A program made the position numbers and the translations under genes. DNA of 64,000 nt, from NCBI RefSeq assembly GCF_022662475.1, contig NZ_JAKNQQ010000004.1, forward strand, positions 341,788-405,787, given 5' to 3'. The DNA comes from Sphingomonas sp. TREG-RG-20F-R18-01 (GTDB lineage: Bacteria; Pseudomonadota; Alphaproteobacteria; Sphingomonadales; Sphingomonadaceae). The notes below the pieces were generated by a model. That model searched no databases. It had not been told where the DNA came from and saw nothing but the letters and a program-made list of their open reading frames with translations. Shown here one piece after another: positions 23,707-32,445 of this stretch. How positions within the stretch are numbered: the first letter of the stretch is position 1; the number at the start of each line of letters is the position of its first letter.

Positions 23707-23816
23707 CGCTTCCCCGGCGAAGGCCGGGGCCCAGTAGTGATGACCGATGAAACATCGCGCAGTCGCCCGCCTTCCGGCGTCTCGCTACTGGGCCCCGGCC
23801 TTCGCCGGGGAAGCGC
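23707..23816. repeat. REP-like inverted repeat pair, family B
   Basis: Long inverted arms GCTTCCCCGGCGAAGGCCGG...GGCCCAGTAG and its complement CTACTGGGCC...CCGGGGAAGC enclose about 50 bp. It lies between the convergent 3' ends of the receptor and priA, so it may serve as a bidirectional mRNA end. The same family builds the arrays at 37.4-38.2 kb and 51.8-52.9 kb. Confidence 0.85.
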
Positions 23817-23830
23817 TTGGCGGGTAGCCG

Positions 23831-26008
23831 CTAAACGAAGCTGTACGGATCGACGTCCACCACCACGCGCACCTTGGACGGCCAGTCGACCCCGCCGAGC
23901 CATTCGCGCAGCATGTCCTGCACGTCGAACGCGCGCCGGGCGTGGACCAGCAACCGATAGCGATGCCGCCCGCGCAGCATCGCGAGCGGCGCAGGTGCGG
24001 GGCCATAGACCTCCATCGCCTCATGCGTCGGCGCCGCCCGCCCGATCGCGCGCGCCGTCTCCAAAGCCGCGCCCTGATCTTCGCTCGAGATGACGATCCC
24101 CGCGAACCGCCCGAACGGCGGCGCGCCCGCCTCGCGGCGGTGCTCGGTCTCGGCGTTGTAGAACGCTTCCGCATCCCCCGACACCAACGCGCGCATCACG
24201 CTCGCATCGGGGCTGTGCGTCTGGATGAAGACGTGCCCCGGCTTCGCCCCACGGCCCGCGCGGCCCGCGACCTGCATGATCTGCTGGAAGGTCCGCTCGC
24301 TCGCGCGCAGATCGCCGCCGTCGAGCCCGAGGTCGGCATCGATCACCCCGACCAGCGTCAGATTGGGGAAGTGATAGCCCTTGGTCACCAATTGCGTGCC
24401 GACCACGATGTCGATGTCATGCGCCTCCATCCGCGCGACGAACTCGGCGGCCTTGGCGGGGGACCACATCGTGTCGGACGTCACCACCGCGGTCTTCGCA
24501 TCGGGGAACAGCGCGGCCACCTCGTCCGCGATCCGCTCGACCCCGGGGCCGACCGCCGCGAGCGTGTCCTCATTCTGGCATTCGGGGCAGACCCGCGGGA
24601 CCGGCTCGGTATGCCCGCAATGGTGGCAGGCTAGGCGGCGGACGAGCCGGTGCTCGACCATCCACGCGGTGCAATTGGGGCATTGGAAGCGATGCCCGCA
24701 GGTGCGGCACAGTGTCAGCGGCGCATAACCGCGCCGGTTGAGGAACAGCAGCACCTGTTCGCGCCGTGCGAGCGTCTCACCGATCGCGGTGACGAGCTTG
24801 GGCGCGATCCAGCGGCCGCGTTCGGCCGGATCTGCAATCAGGTCGAGCGCCTGGATCGACGGCATTTCGGCAGCCCCCCAGCGGCCGGGGAGCTTGACCT
24901 CGGCATAGCGACCGTTGGCGACTTGCTGGCGCGTCTCGATCGCGGGGGTGGCGGAGGCAAGCACGACCGGGATCTGCTCGAACTTGCCGCGCATCACCGC
25001 GACGTCGCGCGCGTGATAATGGACGCCTTCCTCCTGCTTGAAGCTCGTCTCATGCGCCTCGTCGACGACGATCAGCCCGAGATTTGCATAAGGGAGAAAC
25101 AGCGCCGAGCGCGCGCCGACCGTGACCAGCGCTTGGCCGCTCGCGATCGCGCGCCACGCGCGGCGGCGTTGCGACGAGCGCAGGCCCGAATGCCACGCGA
25201 CCGGCTGCACCCCGAAGCGCGCGGCGAAGCGCTTGAGGAACGGCTCGGTCAGCGCGATCTCGGGGAGCAGGACGAGCGACTGGCGGTTCCCGCGGATCGC
25301 TTCGGCGACGGCTTCGAAATAGACTTCGGTTTTGCCCGAGCCGGTGACGCCGTCGAGCAGCGTCGGCTTGAACGCCTTTGCGGCAACATCTGCGACGAGC
25401 ACGCCCGAGGCGGCGCGCTGGTCGGCGGAGAGCGCGGGGGCGGCAAAGGCGGGGTCGGGGAGCGGGAAGGGGCTGTCGATGTCGACTTCGACCGCCTCGA
25501 GTGCCCCCACCTTGACCAGCCCGCGGATCACCGCGTCGGAGACTTCGGCGATCGCGGCGAGTTCGCGGATCAGGCCTTGCGTGGTGCCGATCCGCTCGAT
25601 CGCTTGCTCGCGCTGTGGGGTGAGGCGATCGGGGAGGGTGCCGGTCGCGCGATATTCGACGATCGTCTTTGCGCCTTCCAGCGCGGAGGTGGAGGCGAGC
25701 GCCATCCGCACCACCGACGCGGGCGAGGCGAGGTAATAATCCGCGGTCCATTCGACCAGCCGCCGCAGCGGTGCTGCGAGCGGGGGGACGGGGAGGACGC
25801 TGACGAGGTTGCGCAGGCGATTGTCGCCGACCTCGGCATCGGACGGCATGTGCTCGCTTTCCCACACCACGCCGAGCAACTGGCGCGGGCCGAGCGGCGC
25901 GACGACGATCGAGCCGGGTTCGACGGTCATGCCGTGCGGGACGCGGTAATCCAGCGGGCCGAGAGCGGCGTTGAGGAGGATGACGCGGGCGCGGGACATG
26001 AGGGGCAT
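23831..26008 (-). CDS. priA: Primosomal protein N' (replication restart helicase)
   Basis: A 725-residue 3'-5' superfamily 2 helicase that reloads the replisome at stalled forks. Walker A GVTGSGKTEVYFEA, Walker B VVDEAHE and eight cysteines in the insert (CRTCGHRFQCPNC, CHHCGH, CPEC) binding two zinc ions are present. ATG at 26008 or 25999 fits the E. coli length of 732. An upstream in-frame stretch to 26137 is translated repeat and is left out. Confidence 0.95.
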   Translation of the reverse strand: MPLMSRARVILLNAALGPLDYRVPHGMTVEPGSIVVAPLGPRQLLGVVWESEHMPSDAEVGDNRLRNLVSVLPVPPLAAPLRRLVEWTADYYLASPASVVRMALASTSALEGAKTIVEYRATGTLPDRLTPQREQAIERIGTTQGLIRELAAIAEVSDAVIRGLVKVGALEAVEVDIDSPFPLPDPAFAAPALSADQRAASGVLVADVAAKAFKPTLLDGVTGSGKTEVYFEAVAEAIRGNRQSLVLLPEIALTEPFLKRFAARFGVQPVAWHSGLRSSQRRRAWRAIASGQALVTVGARSALFLPYANLGLIVVDEAHETSFKQEEGVHYHARDVAVMRGKFEQIPVVLASATPAIETRQQVANGRYAEVKLPGRWGAAEMPSIQALDLIADPAERGRWIAPKLVTAIGETLARREQVLLFLNRRGYAPLTLCRTCGHRFQCPNCTAWMVEHRLVRRLACHHCGHTEPVPRVCPECQNEDTLAAVGPGVERIADEVAALFPDAKTAVVTSDTMWSPAKAAEFVARMEAHDIDIVVGTQLVTKGYHFPNLTLVGVIDADLGLDGGDLRASERTFQQIMQVAGRAGRGAKPGHVFIQTHSPDASVMRALVSGDAEAFYNAETEHRREAGAPPFGRFAGIVISSEDQGAALETARAIGRAAPTHEAMEVYGPAPAPLAMLRGRHRYRLLVHARRAFDVQDMLREWLGGVDWPSKVRVVVDVDPYSFV

Positions 26009-26092
26009 ATGGCGGGTTGCGGGGGCGGGTGCAAAGGGGGGCGTGTTTTGCTCGAGCCCTCGCCTTCTGGGAGTGCCCTTCTTCTCCTTACG

Positions 26093-26192
26093 CCCCTCCC
26101 CTTCAGGGGAGGGGTTGGGGGTGGGGCTGTGTCTCATAGAGAGCTAGTTCTGCTGGACTTCCCCACCCCAACCCCTCCCCTAAAGGGAGGGG
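26093..26192. repeat. REP-like inverted repeat, family A (priA/xerC gap)
   Basis: This is a second copy of the CCCCTCCCC-AGGGGAGGGG element of 7156-7254, with the same inner arms TTGGGGGTGGGG and CCCCACCCCAA and a similar loop containing CTGCTGGACT. It lies between the divergent starts of priA and xerC, so it is not restricted to 3' ends. Confidence 0.85.
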
Positions 26193-26235
26193 CTTTCGGT
26201 TTCACCTTGCGGCGGACATCCGCTACACCGCCCCC

Positions 26236-27120
26236 ATGAGCGATCTCCCCCGCGCCTATGCCGAGCATCTCGCGCGCGACCGCAGGCACTCCCCGCATAC
26301 CGTGCGCGCCTACGAAGCCACCGCAGTGCGGCTGTGCGGCTTCCTCCAAGCCCATTGGGGCGAAGCGATCGACCAGGCCGCGCTCGCCCGCGTCACCACC
26401 GCAGACCTGCGTGCATTCCTCGCCGCGCGACGCGGCGAAGGCATCGGCAACGCTTCGGCCGCGCGCGAATTGTCGGCGGTGCGGGGGTTCCTCGACCACG
26501 TCACCGGCGCTGGCACCACGCCGCGCCTCAAGGGCCCGCGTGTCGCCAAGGGCGTACCGCGCCCGATCTCGCCCGCCGAGGCGATCGCGCTGGCGGAGGA
26601 CGTATCCGAAGATCCGGATGAACCGTGGATCGGCGCGCGCGATTTCGCGGTTTTGCTTTTGCTATACGGCGCGGGGCTACGGGTGGCGGAGGCGCTCGGG
26701 CTGACCGGTGCGGCGCTGCCGCTCGGCGCAACGCTGGTCGTCACGGGGAAGCGCGACAAGACGCGGATCGTGCCTCTGCTGCCGCAAGTGCAAGCCGCGA
26801 TCGATGCCTATGTCGCATTGTGCCCCTATGGCACCGCGCGCGATGCCGCAGTGTTTCGCGGCGCGAAGGGCGGGCCGCTTTCGCCACGGATGGTGCGCCG
26901 CGCGGTGCAGCGGGCGCGGGTGCGGCTGCAATTGCCGGACCGGACGACGCCGCATGCGTTGCGGCATTCGTTCGCGACGCATCTGCTCGGGCGCGGGGCG
27001 GATTTGCGCGCTTTGCAAGAACTGTTGGGGCATGCGAGCCTGAGCTCGACGCAGATTTATACACAGGTCGACGCAGCGCATCTGCTCGACGTCTATCGCA
27101 ACGCACACCCCCGCGCCTGA
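26236..27120 (+). CDS. xerC: Tyrosine recombinase XerC
   Basis: A 294-residue site-specific recombinase of the chromosome-dimer resolution system (with XerD at dif). It has an N-terminal SAM-like DNA-binding domain (about 1-95) and a catalytic domain with Arg149 (GAGLR), Lys172 (GKRDK), His240 and Arg243 (PHALRH), His266 (LGHASLS) and nucleophile Tyr275 (STQIYT). Length and absence of mobile-element context favour XerC over a phage integrase. It is followed by a family C repeat. Confidence 0.9.
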   Translation: MSDLPRAYAEHLARDRRHSPHTVRAYEATAVRLCGFLQAHWGEAIDQAALARVTTADLRAFLAARRGEGIGNASAARELSAVRGFLDHVTGAGTTPRLKGPRVAKGVPRPISPAEAIALAEDVSEDPDEPWIGARDFAVLLLLYGAGLRVAEALGLTGAALPLGATLVVTGKRDKTRIVPLLPQVQAAIDAYVALCPYGTARDAAVFRGAKGGPLSPRMVRRAVQRARVRLQLPDRTTPHALRHSFATHLLGRGADLRALQELLGHASLSSTQIYTQVDAAHLLDVYRNAHPRA

Positions 27121-27142
27121 CGGCGTAGAGGAAGAATCACAG

Positions 27143-27237
27143 CCGTCACCCCGGCGAAGGCCGGGGCCGCCATGTTGTGATCCGGAACGTCGGCTTCGCG
27201 ACCAACATGGCGGCCCCGGCCTTCGCCGGGGTGACGG
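27143..27237. repeat. REP-like inverted repeat, family C
   Basis: Nearly perfect arms CCGTCACCCCGGCGAAGGCC...GGGGCCGCCATGTTG and their complement enclose about 27 bp (27143-27237). It lies between the convergent ends of xerC and the DJ-1/PfpI gene, where it could act as a bidirectional transcript end. Confidence 0.85.
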
Positions 27238-27259
27238 AAGCCGCGCGTATGCTGAAGGT

Positions 27260-27937
27260 TTAGCGGAGCGCTGCGACCAGCGCTTCCGCCGCCGCAGCGG
27301 ACGACGCCGGGTTCTGCCCGGTGATCAGCAACCCGTCGCGCACGACGTGGACGCCCCAATCATCGGTCTTGGAATAGATACCGCCGTTCTGCGTCAGCAT
27401 GTCCTCGACCAGGAACGGCACGACGTCGGTGAGCCCGACCGCAGCTTCCTCGGTGTTGGTGAAGCCCGTGACCTTCTTGCCAGCGACCAGCGGCGTACCG
27501 TCGGCAGCCCGCACATGGCGCAGCACGCCCGGGGCATGGCACACCAGAGCGACCGGCTTATCGGCGGCGATTGCGCCTTCGATCAGGGCGCGCGAGGTCG
27601 AATCCTCGGCGAGATCCCAGAGCGGACCGTGCCCGCCAGGATAGAAGACCGCGTCGAAATCCTCAATCTTGACCGAGTCGAGCCGCACCGTGCTGGCGAG
27701 CTGTGCCTTGGCGTCGGCATCCGCCTCGAACCGGCGCGTGTCGTCGGTCTTTGCGCTCTCGTCGGCGCTCTTGGGGTCGAGCGGTGGCTGGCCACCCTTG
27801 GGCGAGGCGAGCGTCAGCGTGGCACCAGCCTGCTTGAGCACATAATAAGGGGCGGCAAGTTCCTCGAGCCAGAAGCCGGTTTTGGCACCAGTGTCGCCGA
27901 GCTGGTCATGCGAGGTAAGGACAATCAGGATATTCAT
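27260..27937 (-). CDS. DJ-1/PfpI family (type 1 glutamine amidotransferase-like) protein
   Basis: A 225-residue protein with the nucleophile-elbow Cys in LVCHAPGVL, the preceding YPGGHGPLWDL loop and the conserved Glu/Asp near the N-terminus (KTGFWLEELA). It belongs to the Hsp31/YDR533C-like branch that includes glyoxalase III and protein or nucleotide deglycase candidates. ATG 27937 has GGAG 8 bases upstream. An in-frame GTG 9 bp earlier is less likely. Confidence 0.85.
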   Translation of the reverse strand: MNILIVLTSHDQLGDTGAKTGFWLEELAAPYYVLKQAGATLTLASPKGGQPPLDPKSADESAKTDDTRRFEADADAKAQLASTVRLDSVKIEDFDAVFYPGGHGPLWDLAEDSTSRALIEGAIAADKPVALVCHAPGVLRHVRAADGTPLVAGKKVTGFTNTEEAAVGLTDVVPFLVEDMLTQNGGIYSKTDDWGVHVVRDGLLITGQNPASSAAAAEALVAALR

Positions 27938-28027
27938 ACAATTCACTCCAGCGGGCGATGAGCCCGCGTTGAGCGGCAGATGGGTGGCGCACCCGACAAT
28001 TACTACCGCAGTGCAGCGAAGCCGCGT

Positions 28028-28627
28028 TCAGCCGCGCGGTTTCCACGTCAGCAGCCGCCAGACATATCCCACCACGATCGCGATCGTCAGCGCCACCGCG
28101 GCGGGGCCGATGAACGCATCGAGCTCGCGGAAATTGGCGCCGAGATAGTAACCGGCATAGGCCAGCCCGGTGTTCCAGATCGCCGACCCCGCCGCGGTCC
28201 ACAGGATGAAGCGCAGGTGCGGCATCCGCGCCATGCCGGCGGGCAGCGACACCATGGTGCGGAACGCGGGCATGAAGCGGAACACGAACACGACCCATTG
28301 CCCGCGCGCCCGGAAGAACGCCTCGAGCTTCTCGACATGCTGCCAGTCGAGCGTCAGCCAGCGGCCGTACCGGTCGACGACCGGGCGCAACCGGTGATAG
28401 CCGAGCCGGTAGCCGATCGCGTACCAAAAGTAATTCCCTGCGACCGTCCCCGCGGTCCCCGCGACGATCAGCGGGACGAGGCTCATCTGCCCACGCGCGA
28501 CCGCGATCCCGCCAAGCCCCATGATGACTTCGGACGGGATCGGCGGGAACACATTTTCCAGCACCATCAGCAGGAAAATGCCGAAATAGCCGCCCCAGGC
28601 GGTCAGTTCGATGATCAGTTCGGTCAT
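28028..28627 (-). CDS. DedA family membrane protein
   Basis: A 199-residue inner-membrane protein of the DedA/SNARE-associated family, with ENVFPPIPSE near the N-terminus and the central FVFRFMPAFRTMVSLPAG motif (Phe-x-Arg-Phe-x-Pro-x-x-Arg). Family members are undecaprenyl-phosphate or lipid flippases needed for envelope homeostasis. It starts 13 bp after gshB ends, on the same strand, so they are probably one operon. Confidence 0.9.
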   Translation of the reverse strand: MTELIIELTAWGGYFGIFLLMVLENVFPPIPSEVIMGLGGIAVARGQMSLVPLIVAGTAGTVAGNYFWYAIGYRLGYHRLRPVVDRYGRWLTLDWQHVEKLEAFFRARGQWVVFVFRFMPAFRTMVSLPAGMARMPHLRFILWTAAGSAIWNTGLAYAGYYLGANFRELDAFIGPAAVALTIAIVVGYVWRLLTWKPRG

Positions 28628-28640
28628 CGCGAAGCGGGCG

Positions 28641-29591
28641 TCAGCCCGCGACCTTGCGTTCGATCGCGTCCCAGATCATCCCCGCGACATCCGTGCCATC
28701 GAAGCGTTCGATCGCGACGATGCCGGTGGGGGAGGTGACGTTGATTTCGGTCAGCCACTCGCCGCCGATCACGTCGATCCCGACAAACAGCAGCCCGCGC
28801 TTTTTGAGCTCCGGCCCGAGTACCGCGCAGATCTCGCGTTCCTTGTCCGTCAGCTCGGTCTTCACCGCCGACCCGCCGACCGCGAGGTTGGAGCGGATCT
28901 CGCCTTCACCGGGCAAGCGGTTGATCGCACCAGCGACCTCGCCGTCGACCAGCACGATGCGCTTGTCGCCCTTCGCGACATCGGGGAGAAACGCCTGCAC
29001 CATATGCGGCTCGCGCCACATGGTGTTGAAGACCTCGATCAGCGCGGACAGGTTCGCGCCGTCGCTGCCGACCTTGAAGATCGCCTTGCCGCCATTGCCG
29101 TGGAGCGGCTTGATCACGATTTCCTTATGCTCCGCCAGGAACGCGCGCGCCTCGTCGAGCGAGCGGGTGATCAGCGTCGGCGGCATGAACTGCGCGTAAT
29201 CGAGCACGAACACCTTTTCGGGCGCGTTGCGGACCTGCGCGGGGTCGTTGACGACCAAGGTCTTGTGCGCGATCCGCTCGAGCAGATGCGTCGCGGTGAT
29301 ATAGCCGAGGTCGAACGGCGGATCCTGCCGCATCAGCACGATATCGGCCTCGTCACCGAGGTCGAGGCTCACCGGCTCGCCGAGCGTGAAATGGTTGCCC
29401 TCGACGCGCTGGACGGTGACCGGCTCGGCCTTCGCCCAGACCCGGCCGTTCGAATAGTTGAGCGCCTCGGCATTGTAATGGAACAGCTTGTGCCCGCGCT
29501 GTTGCGCCGACAGCATCAGCGCGAAGGTCGAATCGCCCGTGATGTTGATGGAAGCGATGGGGTCCATCTGGACGGCGACTGTCAGGCTCAT
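28641..29591 (-). CDS. gshB: Glutathione synthetase
   Basis: A 316-residue ATP-grasp ligase joining gamma-glutamylcysteine and glycine. It begins MSLTVAVQMDPIASINITGD, with the bacterial GshB signatures MRQDPPFDLGYITATHLLE, IKPLHGNGGKAIF and FVGIDVIGG...TEINVTSPTG. Length equals the E. coli enzyme. It leads an operon with dedA. Confidence 0.96.
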   Translation of the reverse strand: MSLTVAVQMDPIASINITGDSTFALMLSAQQRGHKLFHYNAEALNYSNGRVWAKAEPVTVQRVEGNHFTLGEPVSLDLGDEADIVLMRQDPPFDLGYITATHLLERIAHKTLVVNDPAQVRNAPEKVFVLDYAQFMPPTLITRSLDEARAFLAEHKEIVIKPLHGNGGKAIFKVGSDGANLSALIEVFNTMWREPHMVQAFLPDVAKGDKRIVLVDGEVAGAINRLPGEGEIRSNLAVGGSAVKTELTDKEREICAVLGPELKKRGLLFVGIDVIGGEWLTEINVTSPTGIVAIERFDGTDVAGMIWDAIERKVAG

Positions 29592-29756
29592 CGATCTGTA
29601 ACTCCGTCCGGGACACTTCGTTCACCCGTTGGCGGGGTGATCCGAGCGCAGATAGGGGGTCGATCGCGGTGTGTCACCCCGAGCGGGCTCAGCCGTTCCG
29701 ACGATCCGTGCCACCAACCCTAACCCAACGGGATGGTGGTATTCGAGACACGAGGC

Positions 29757-30113
29757 TCACCCGATCCACGCATTCTCGATATGCCGCGGTCGCACCCCCG
29801 GCGCGAGCAGCAGCACGTCGACGCGGATGTCGTCGCCTGGCCCCGCGAAGCGCGGCATCAGCACTTCCGCCGCCGCCGCGACGCGGGCGAGCCGGCGTTC
29901 GTCGATCGCGAAGTCGAGCGCGGCGGCGGTCTTGCGTTGCTTGACCTCGACGAACGCAACGAGGTTCGCCTTGCGCGCGACGATGTCGACTTCGCCCGCT
30001 GGGGTGCGCACGCGGCGCGCGAGGATTTCCCAGTCGTGGAGCCGCAGCCACCAACTGGCGAGCCGTTCGCCGCGTCGGCCCGCGGCTTCGGCAACGCGGC
30101 GGTCCCTTACCAT
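29757..30113 (-). CDS. YraN family (UPF0102) nuclease-fold protein
   Basis: A 118-residue protein from ATG 30113. It has the Holliday-junction-resolvase-like fold signature of UPF0102: GERLASWWLR, then GEVDIVARKANLVAFVEVKQR with Asp and Glu-x-Lys as in PD-(D/E)xK nucleases. yraN lies next to rsmI and the LpoA-like gene in many proteobacteria, as here. The biological role is unsettled. Upstream in-frame sequence to 30227 is translated repeat. Confidence 0.88.
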   Translation of the reverse strand: MVRDRRVAEAAGRRGERLASWWLRLHDWEILARRVRTPAGEVDIVARKANLVAFVEVKQRKTAAALDFAIDERRLARVAAAAEVLMPRFAGPGDDIRVDVLLLAPGVRPRHIENAWIG

Positions 30114-30143
30114 TTTCGCTGCATCCGGAGCGGATAGACTCTT

Positions 30144-30250
30144 CTCCCCTCCCTGGAAGGGAGGGGCCGGGGGTGGGTTGGTGTGGGGGATATCAGTCGC
30201 GCGACCAACGAGCCGACCCACCCCCAACCCCTCCCTTCCAGGGAGGGGAG
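30144..30250. repeat. REP-like inverted repeat, family A variant
   Basis: Hairpins CTCCCCTCCCTGGAAGGGAG and CTCCCTTCCAGGGAGGGGAG flank GGGGGTGGGT...ACCCACCCCC. This is the same plan as the 7156 and 26093 copies but with a different hairpin tip. It separates rsmI from yraN on the minus strand. Confidence 0.8.
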
Positions 30251-30270
30251 TAAGTAAGGGCGGGCGTCGC

Positions 30271-31104
30271 TCACGCCTTCAATTCCAGCGCCCTTGCGTA
30301 CAATGTCTTGCGATCCAGGCCGAGCTTCTTGGCAACCTCGCTCGCCGCCTGCCCGGTCGATAGCCTGGTCAGCGCCTCGCTCAGCGCAGTGTCGGCGTCC
30401 TCCGCACTCGCGGCTTCGGGCGCACCCGGCGGGGCCACCACCACGACGATCTCGCCCTTGGGCGGTGCCTCTGCATAGCGCGCGGCGAGCAGCAACAGCG
30501 TGCCCGTCACCGCTTCCTCGAAATGCTTGGTGATCTCGCGCGTCACCGCCGCCTCGCGGTCACCGAGCCCCTCGGCGAGTGCGGCGAGCGTGACGCCGAG
30601 CCGCGGGCCGCTTTCGTACAGCACCAGCGTCGCGCGGATCGTCGCGATCTCGGCGATCGCGGTCGCGCGCGCCTGCGCCTTGGCGGGGAGGAAGCCGACG
30701 AACAGAAACCGGTCGGTCGGCAAGCCCGCGAGCGTCAACGCCGCCACGGCCGCGCACGGGCCCGGGATCGTCCACACCGTATGCCCCGCGGCGCGCGCAT
30801 CGCGGACGAGCTTGTAGCCCGGATCCGAGATCAGCGGCGTCCCCGCATCCGACACCAGAGCGACCGGCTCCATTCCCATTCGCGCGATCAGCCCGGGGCG
30901 GACCTCCTCGGCATTGTGGTCGTGATACGGCACCATCGGGCGTTTGACCCCGATATGGTGCAGCAGCTTCGCCGTCACGCGGCTGTCTTCCACCGCAATC
31001 ACAGCAGCATGGCTCAGGATGTGCGCGGCACGCAGCGACAGATCGCCGAGATTGCCGATGGGGGTCGCAACGATGTAGAGGCCCGGGGAAAGATCATTGG
31101 TCAT
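30271..31104 (-). CDS. rsmI: 16S rRNA 2'-O-methyltransferase RsmI
   Basis: A 277-residue SAM-dependent tetrapyrrole-methylase-fold enzyme that methylates C1402 of 16S rRNA. GLYIVATPIGNLGDLSLRA, VEDSRVTAKLL, SDAGTPLISDPGYKLV and IPGPCAA are the family motifs. The gene is divergent from the LpoA-like lipoprotein gene with only 11 bp between the starts, the usual alphaproteobacterial arrangement. Confidence 0.95.
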   Translation of the reverse strand: MTNDLSPGLYIVATPIGNLGDLSLRAAHILSHAAVIAVEDSRVTAKLLHHIGVKRPMVPYHDHNAEEVRPGLIARMGMEPVALVSDAGTPLISDPGYKLVRDARAAGHTVWTIPGPCAAVAALTLAGLPTDRFLFVGFLPAKAQARATAIAEIATIRATLVLYESGPRLGVTLAALAEGLGDREAAVTREITKHFEEAVTGTLLLLAARYAEAPPKGEIVVVVAPPGAPEAASAEDADTALSEALTRLSTGQAASEVAKKLGLDRKTLYARALELKA

Positions 31105-31115
31105 CAGGAGCGGTC

Positions 31116-32315
31116 ATGGCAGAGCAGGATACAGGGGCGCAACGGCGCAACGGAATAAGGCGGCTTTCGCAGGCGACGCTGGTAGCCGGCGCGGTAGTGC
31201 TCAGCGGGTGCCAGACGGTCGTGCCGCGGGGCGCCGTGCCCCGTCCGCGTCCCGCAGCAGGACCCAGCCAGTCACAGCAGCCGGTGTTCGAGCAAGGCAT
31301 TCCGAAAGATACCGCGCGCCACCGGGTTGCGCTGCTTGTTCCGCTCAGTGGCACCAATGCGGGCGTCGGGCAGAGTCTGGCAAATGCGACCCAGCTCGCG
31401 CTGCTGGATTCGCGCAACGAATCGGTTCGCATCACGACGTACGACACTGCGTCCGGTGCGGCACAGGCCGCGCAACGCGCGCTAGCCGATGGCAATCAGC
31501 TGATCCTGGGGCCGTTGCTCGCCGATGACGTGCGCGCCGTCGCGCCGATCGCCAAACAGGCGCATGTGCCCGTGGTCAGCTATTCGAACGACACCACGGC
31601 CGCGGGCAACGGCGTATATCTGCTGGGCTATGCACCGGCTCAGTCGATCGGCCGTGTAGTCGATTATGCGGCGGCGCACGGCGTTACCAGCTTCGGCGGG
31701 CTCGTACCCAACGGCGTCTATGGCGAGCGCGCATCGACCGCCTTCCTGCGTGCGGTGGAATCGGCCGGCGGACGGGTCGGGTCGCTCCAGACCTACGACC
31801 GGGTCGGCGGCGCGATGACCGCCGCGATCGCGCGGATGGCCAAGAGCGCCCCATATCAGGCGGTCCTGATTGCAGATGGCGGCTCGGCCGCAGCCGCCGG
31901 GGTTCCCGTGTTGCGTCGCAATGGCATGGGAGGCGCGCGCATTCTCGGGACGGAATTGTGGAATTCGGAAGCGGCGATTGCCAGCAAGACGGCGTTGAAC
32001 GGCGCCTGGTTCGCCAGCGTCTCGGACGGATTGTATCGCCAATATGCCGCCAAATACCGCGCGCGTTTCGGGGCGGCTCCGTTCCGGCTGTCGAGCCTTG
32101 GCTATGATTCCGTCTTGCTGACGATCCGGATCATGCGCGATTGGTCGATGGGGACCGCGTTCCCGGAGGACCGGTTGCACGATCGTGGCGGATTTTCCGG
32201 CATCGACGGCGCGTTTCGTTTCGGTCGCGACAATGTCGCCGAACGCGCGCTGGAGGTACAGGAGATCCGCGGCGGGACGACCGTGACCGTGTCGCCCGCG
32301 CCGACGGGGTTCTAG
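31116..32315 (+). CDS. Penicillin-binding protein activator (LpoA-like lipoprotein)
   Basis: A 399-residue lipoprotein with lipidation Cys32 (VVLSGCQT) and a periplasmic-binding-protein fold of the LppC/LpoA family: HRVALLVPLSGTNAGVGQSL, then a Leu/Ile-Val-binding-like core. In E. coli LpoA activates PBP1A from the outer membrane. Alphaproteobacterial members are shorter because they lack the N-terminal TPR domain, as here. It is divergent from rsmI. Confidence 0.88.
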   Translation: MAEQDTGAQRRNGIRRLSQATLVAGAVVLSGCQTVVPRGAVPRPRPAAGPSQSQQPVFEQGIPKDTARHRVALLVPLSGTNAGVGQSLANATQLALLDSRNESVRITTYDTASGAAQAAQRALADGNQLILGPLLADDVRAVAPIAKQAHVPVVSYSNDTTAAGNGVYLLGYAPAQSIGRVVDYAAAHGVTSFGGLVPNGVYGERASTAFLRAVESAGGRVGSLQTYDRVGGAMTAAIARMAKSAPYQAVLIADGGSAAAAGVPVLRRNGMGGARILGTELWNSEAAIASKTALNGAWFASVSDGLYRQYAAKYRARFGAAPFRLSSLGYDSVLLTIRIMRDWSMGTAFPEDRLHDRGGFSGIDGAFRFGRDNVAERALEVQEIRGGTTVTVSPAPTGF

Positions 32316-32329
32316 GATAAGCGCCTGCT

Positions 32330-32440
32330 CTGGTCGACGGGCCCCCGGGTGAAGCCGGGGCCCAGTTGCTGTCCGGTGCGAGGCGGGGGAGGGCGTTGCA
32401 GGCAGTGCCTGCGGCAATGACCTTCCCCGGATCACGGTCT
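32330..32440. repeat. Degenerate REP-like repeat
   Basis: A decayed family B element: GGGCCCCCGGGTGAAGCCGG with GGCCCAGTTG on the left, and only a weak counterpart (CCTTCCCCGGATC) on the right. It lies between the convergent 3' ends of the LpoA-like gene and hemW. Confidence 0.55.
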
Positions 32441-32445
32441 CGGGT

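Noticed and set aside
24650..26239. 529-residue plus-strand frame opposite priA
   Set aside because: The minus strand encodes complete PriA with zinc cysteines; the plus frame reads into the family A repeat.
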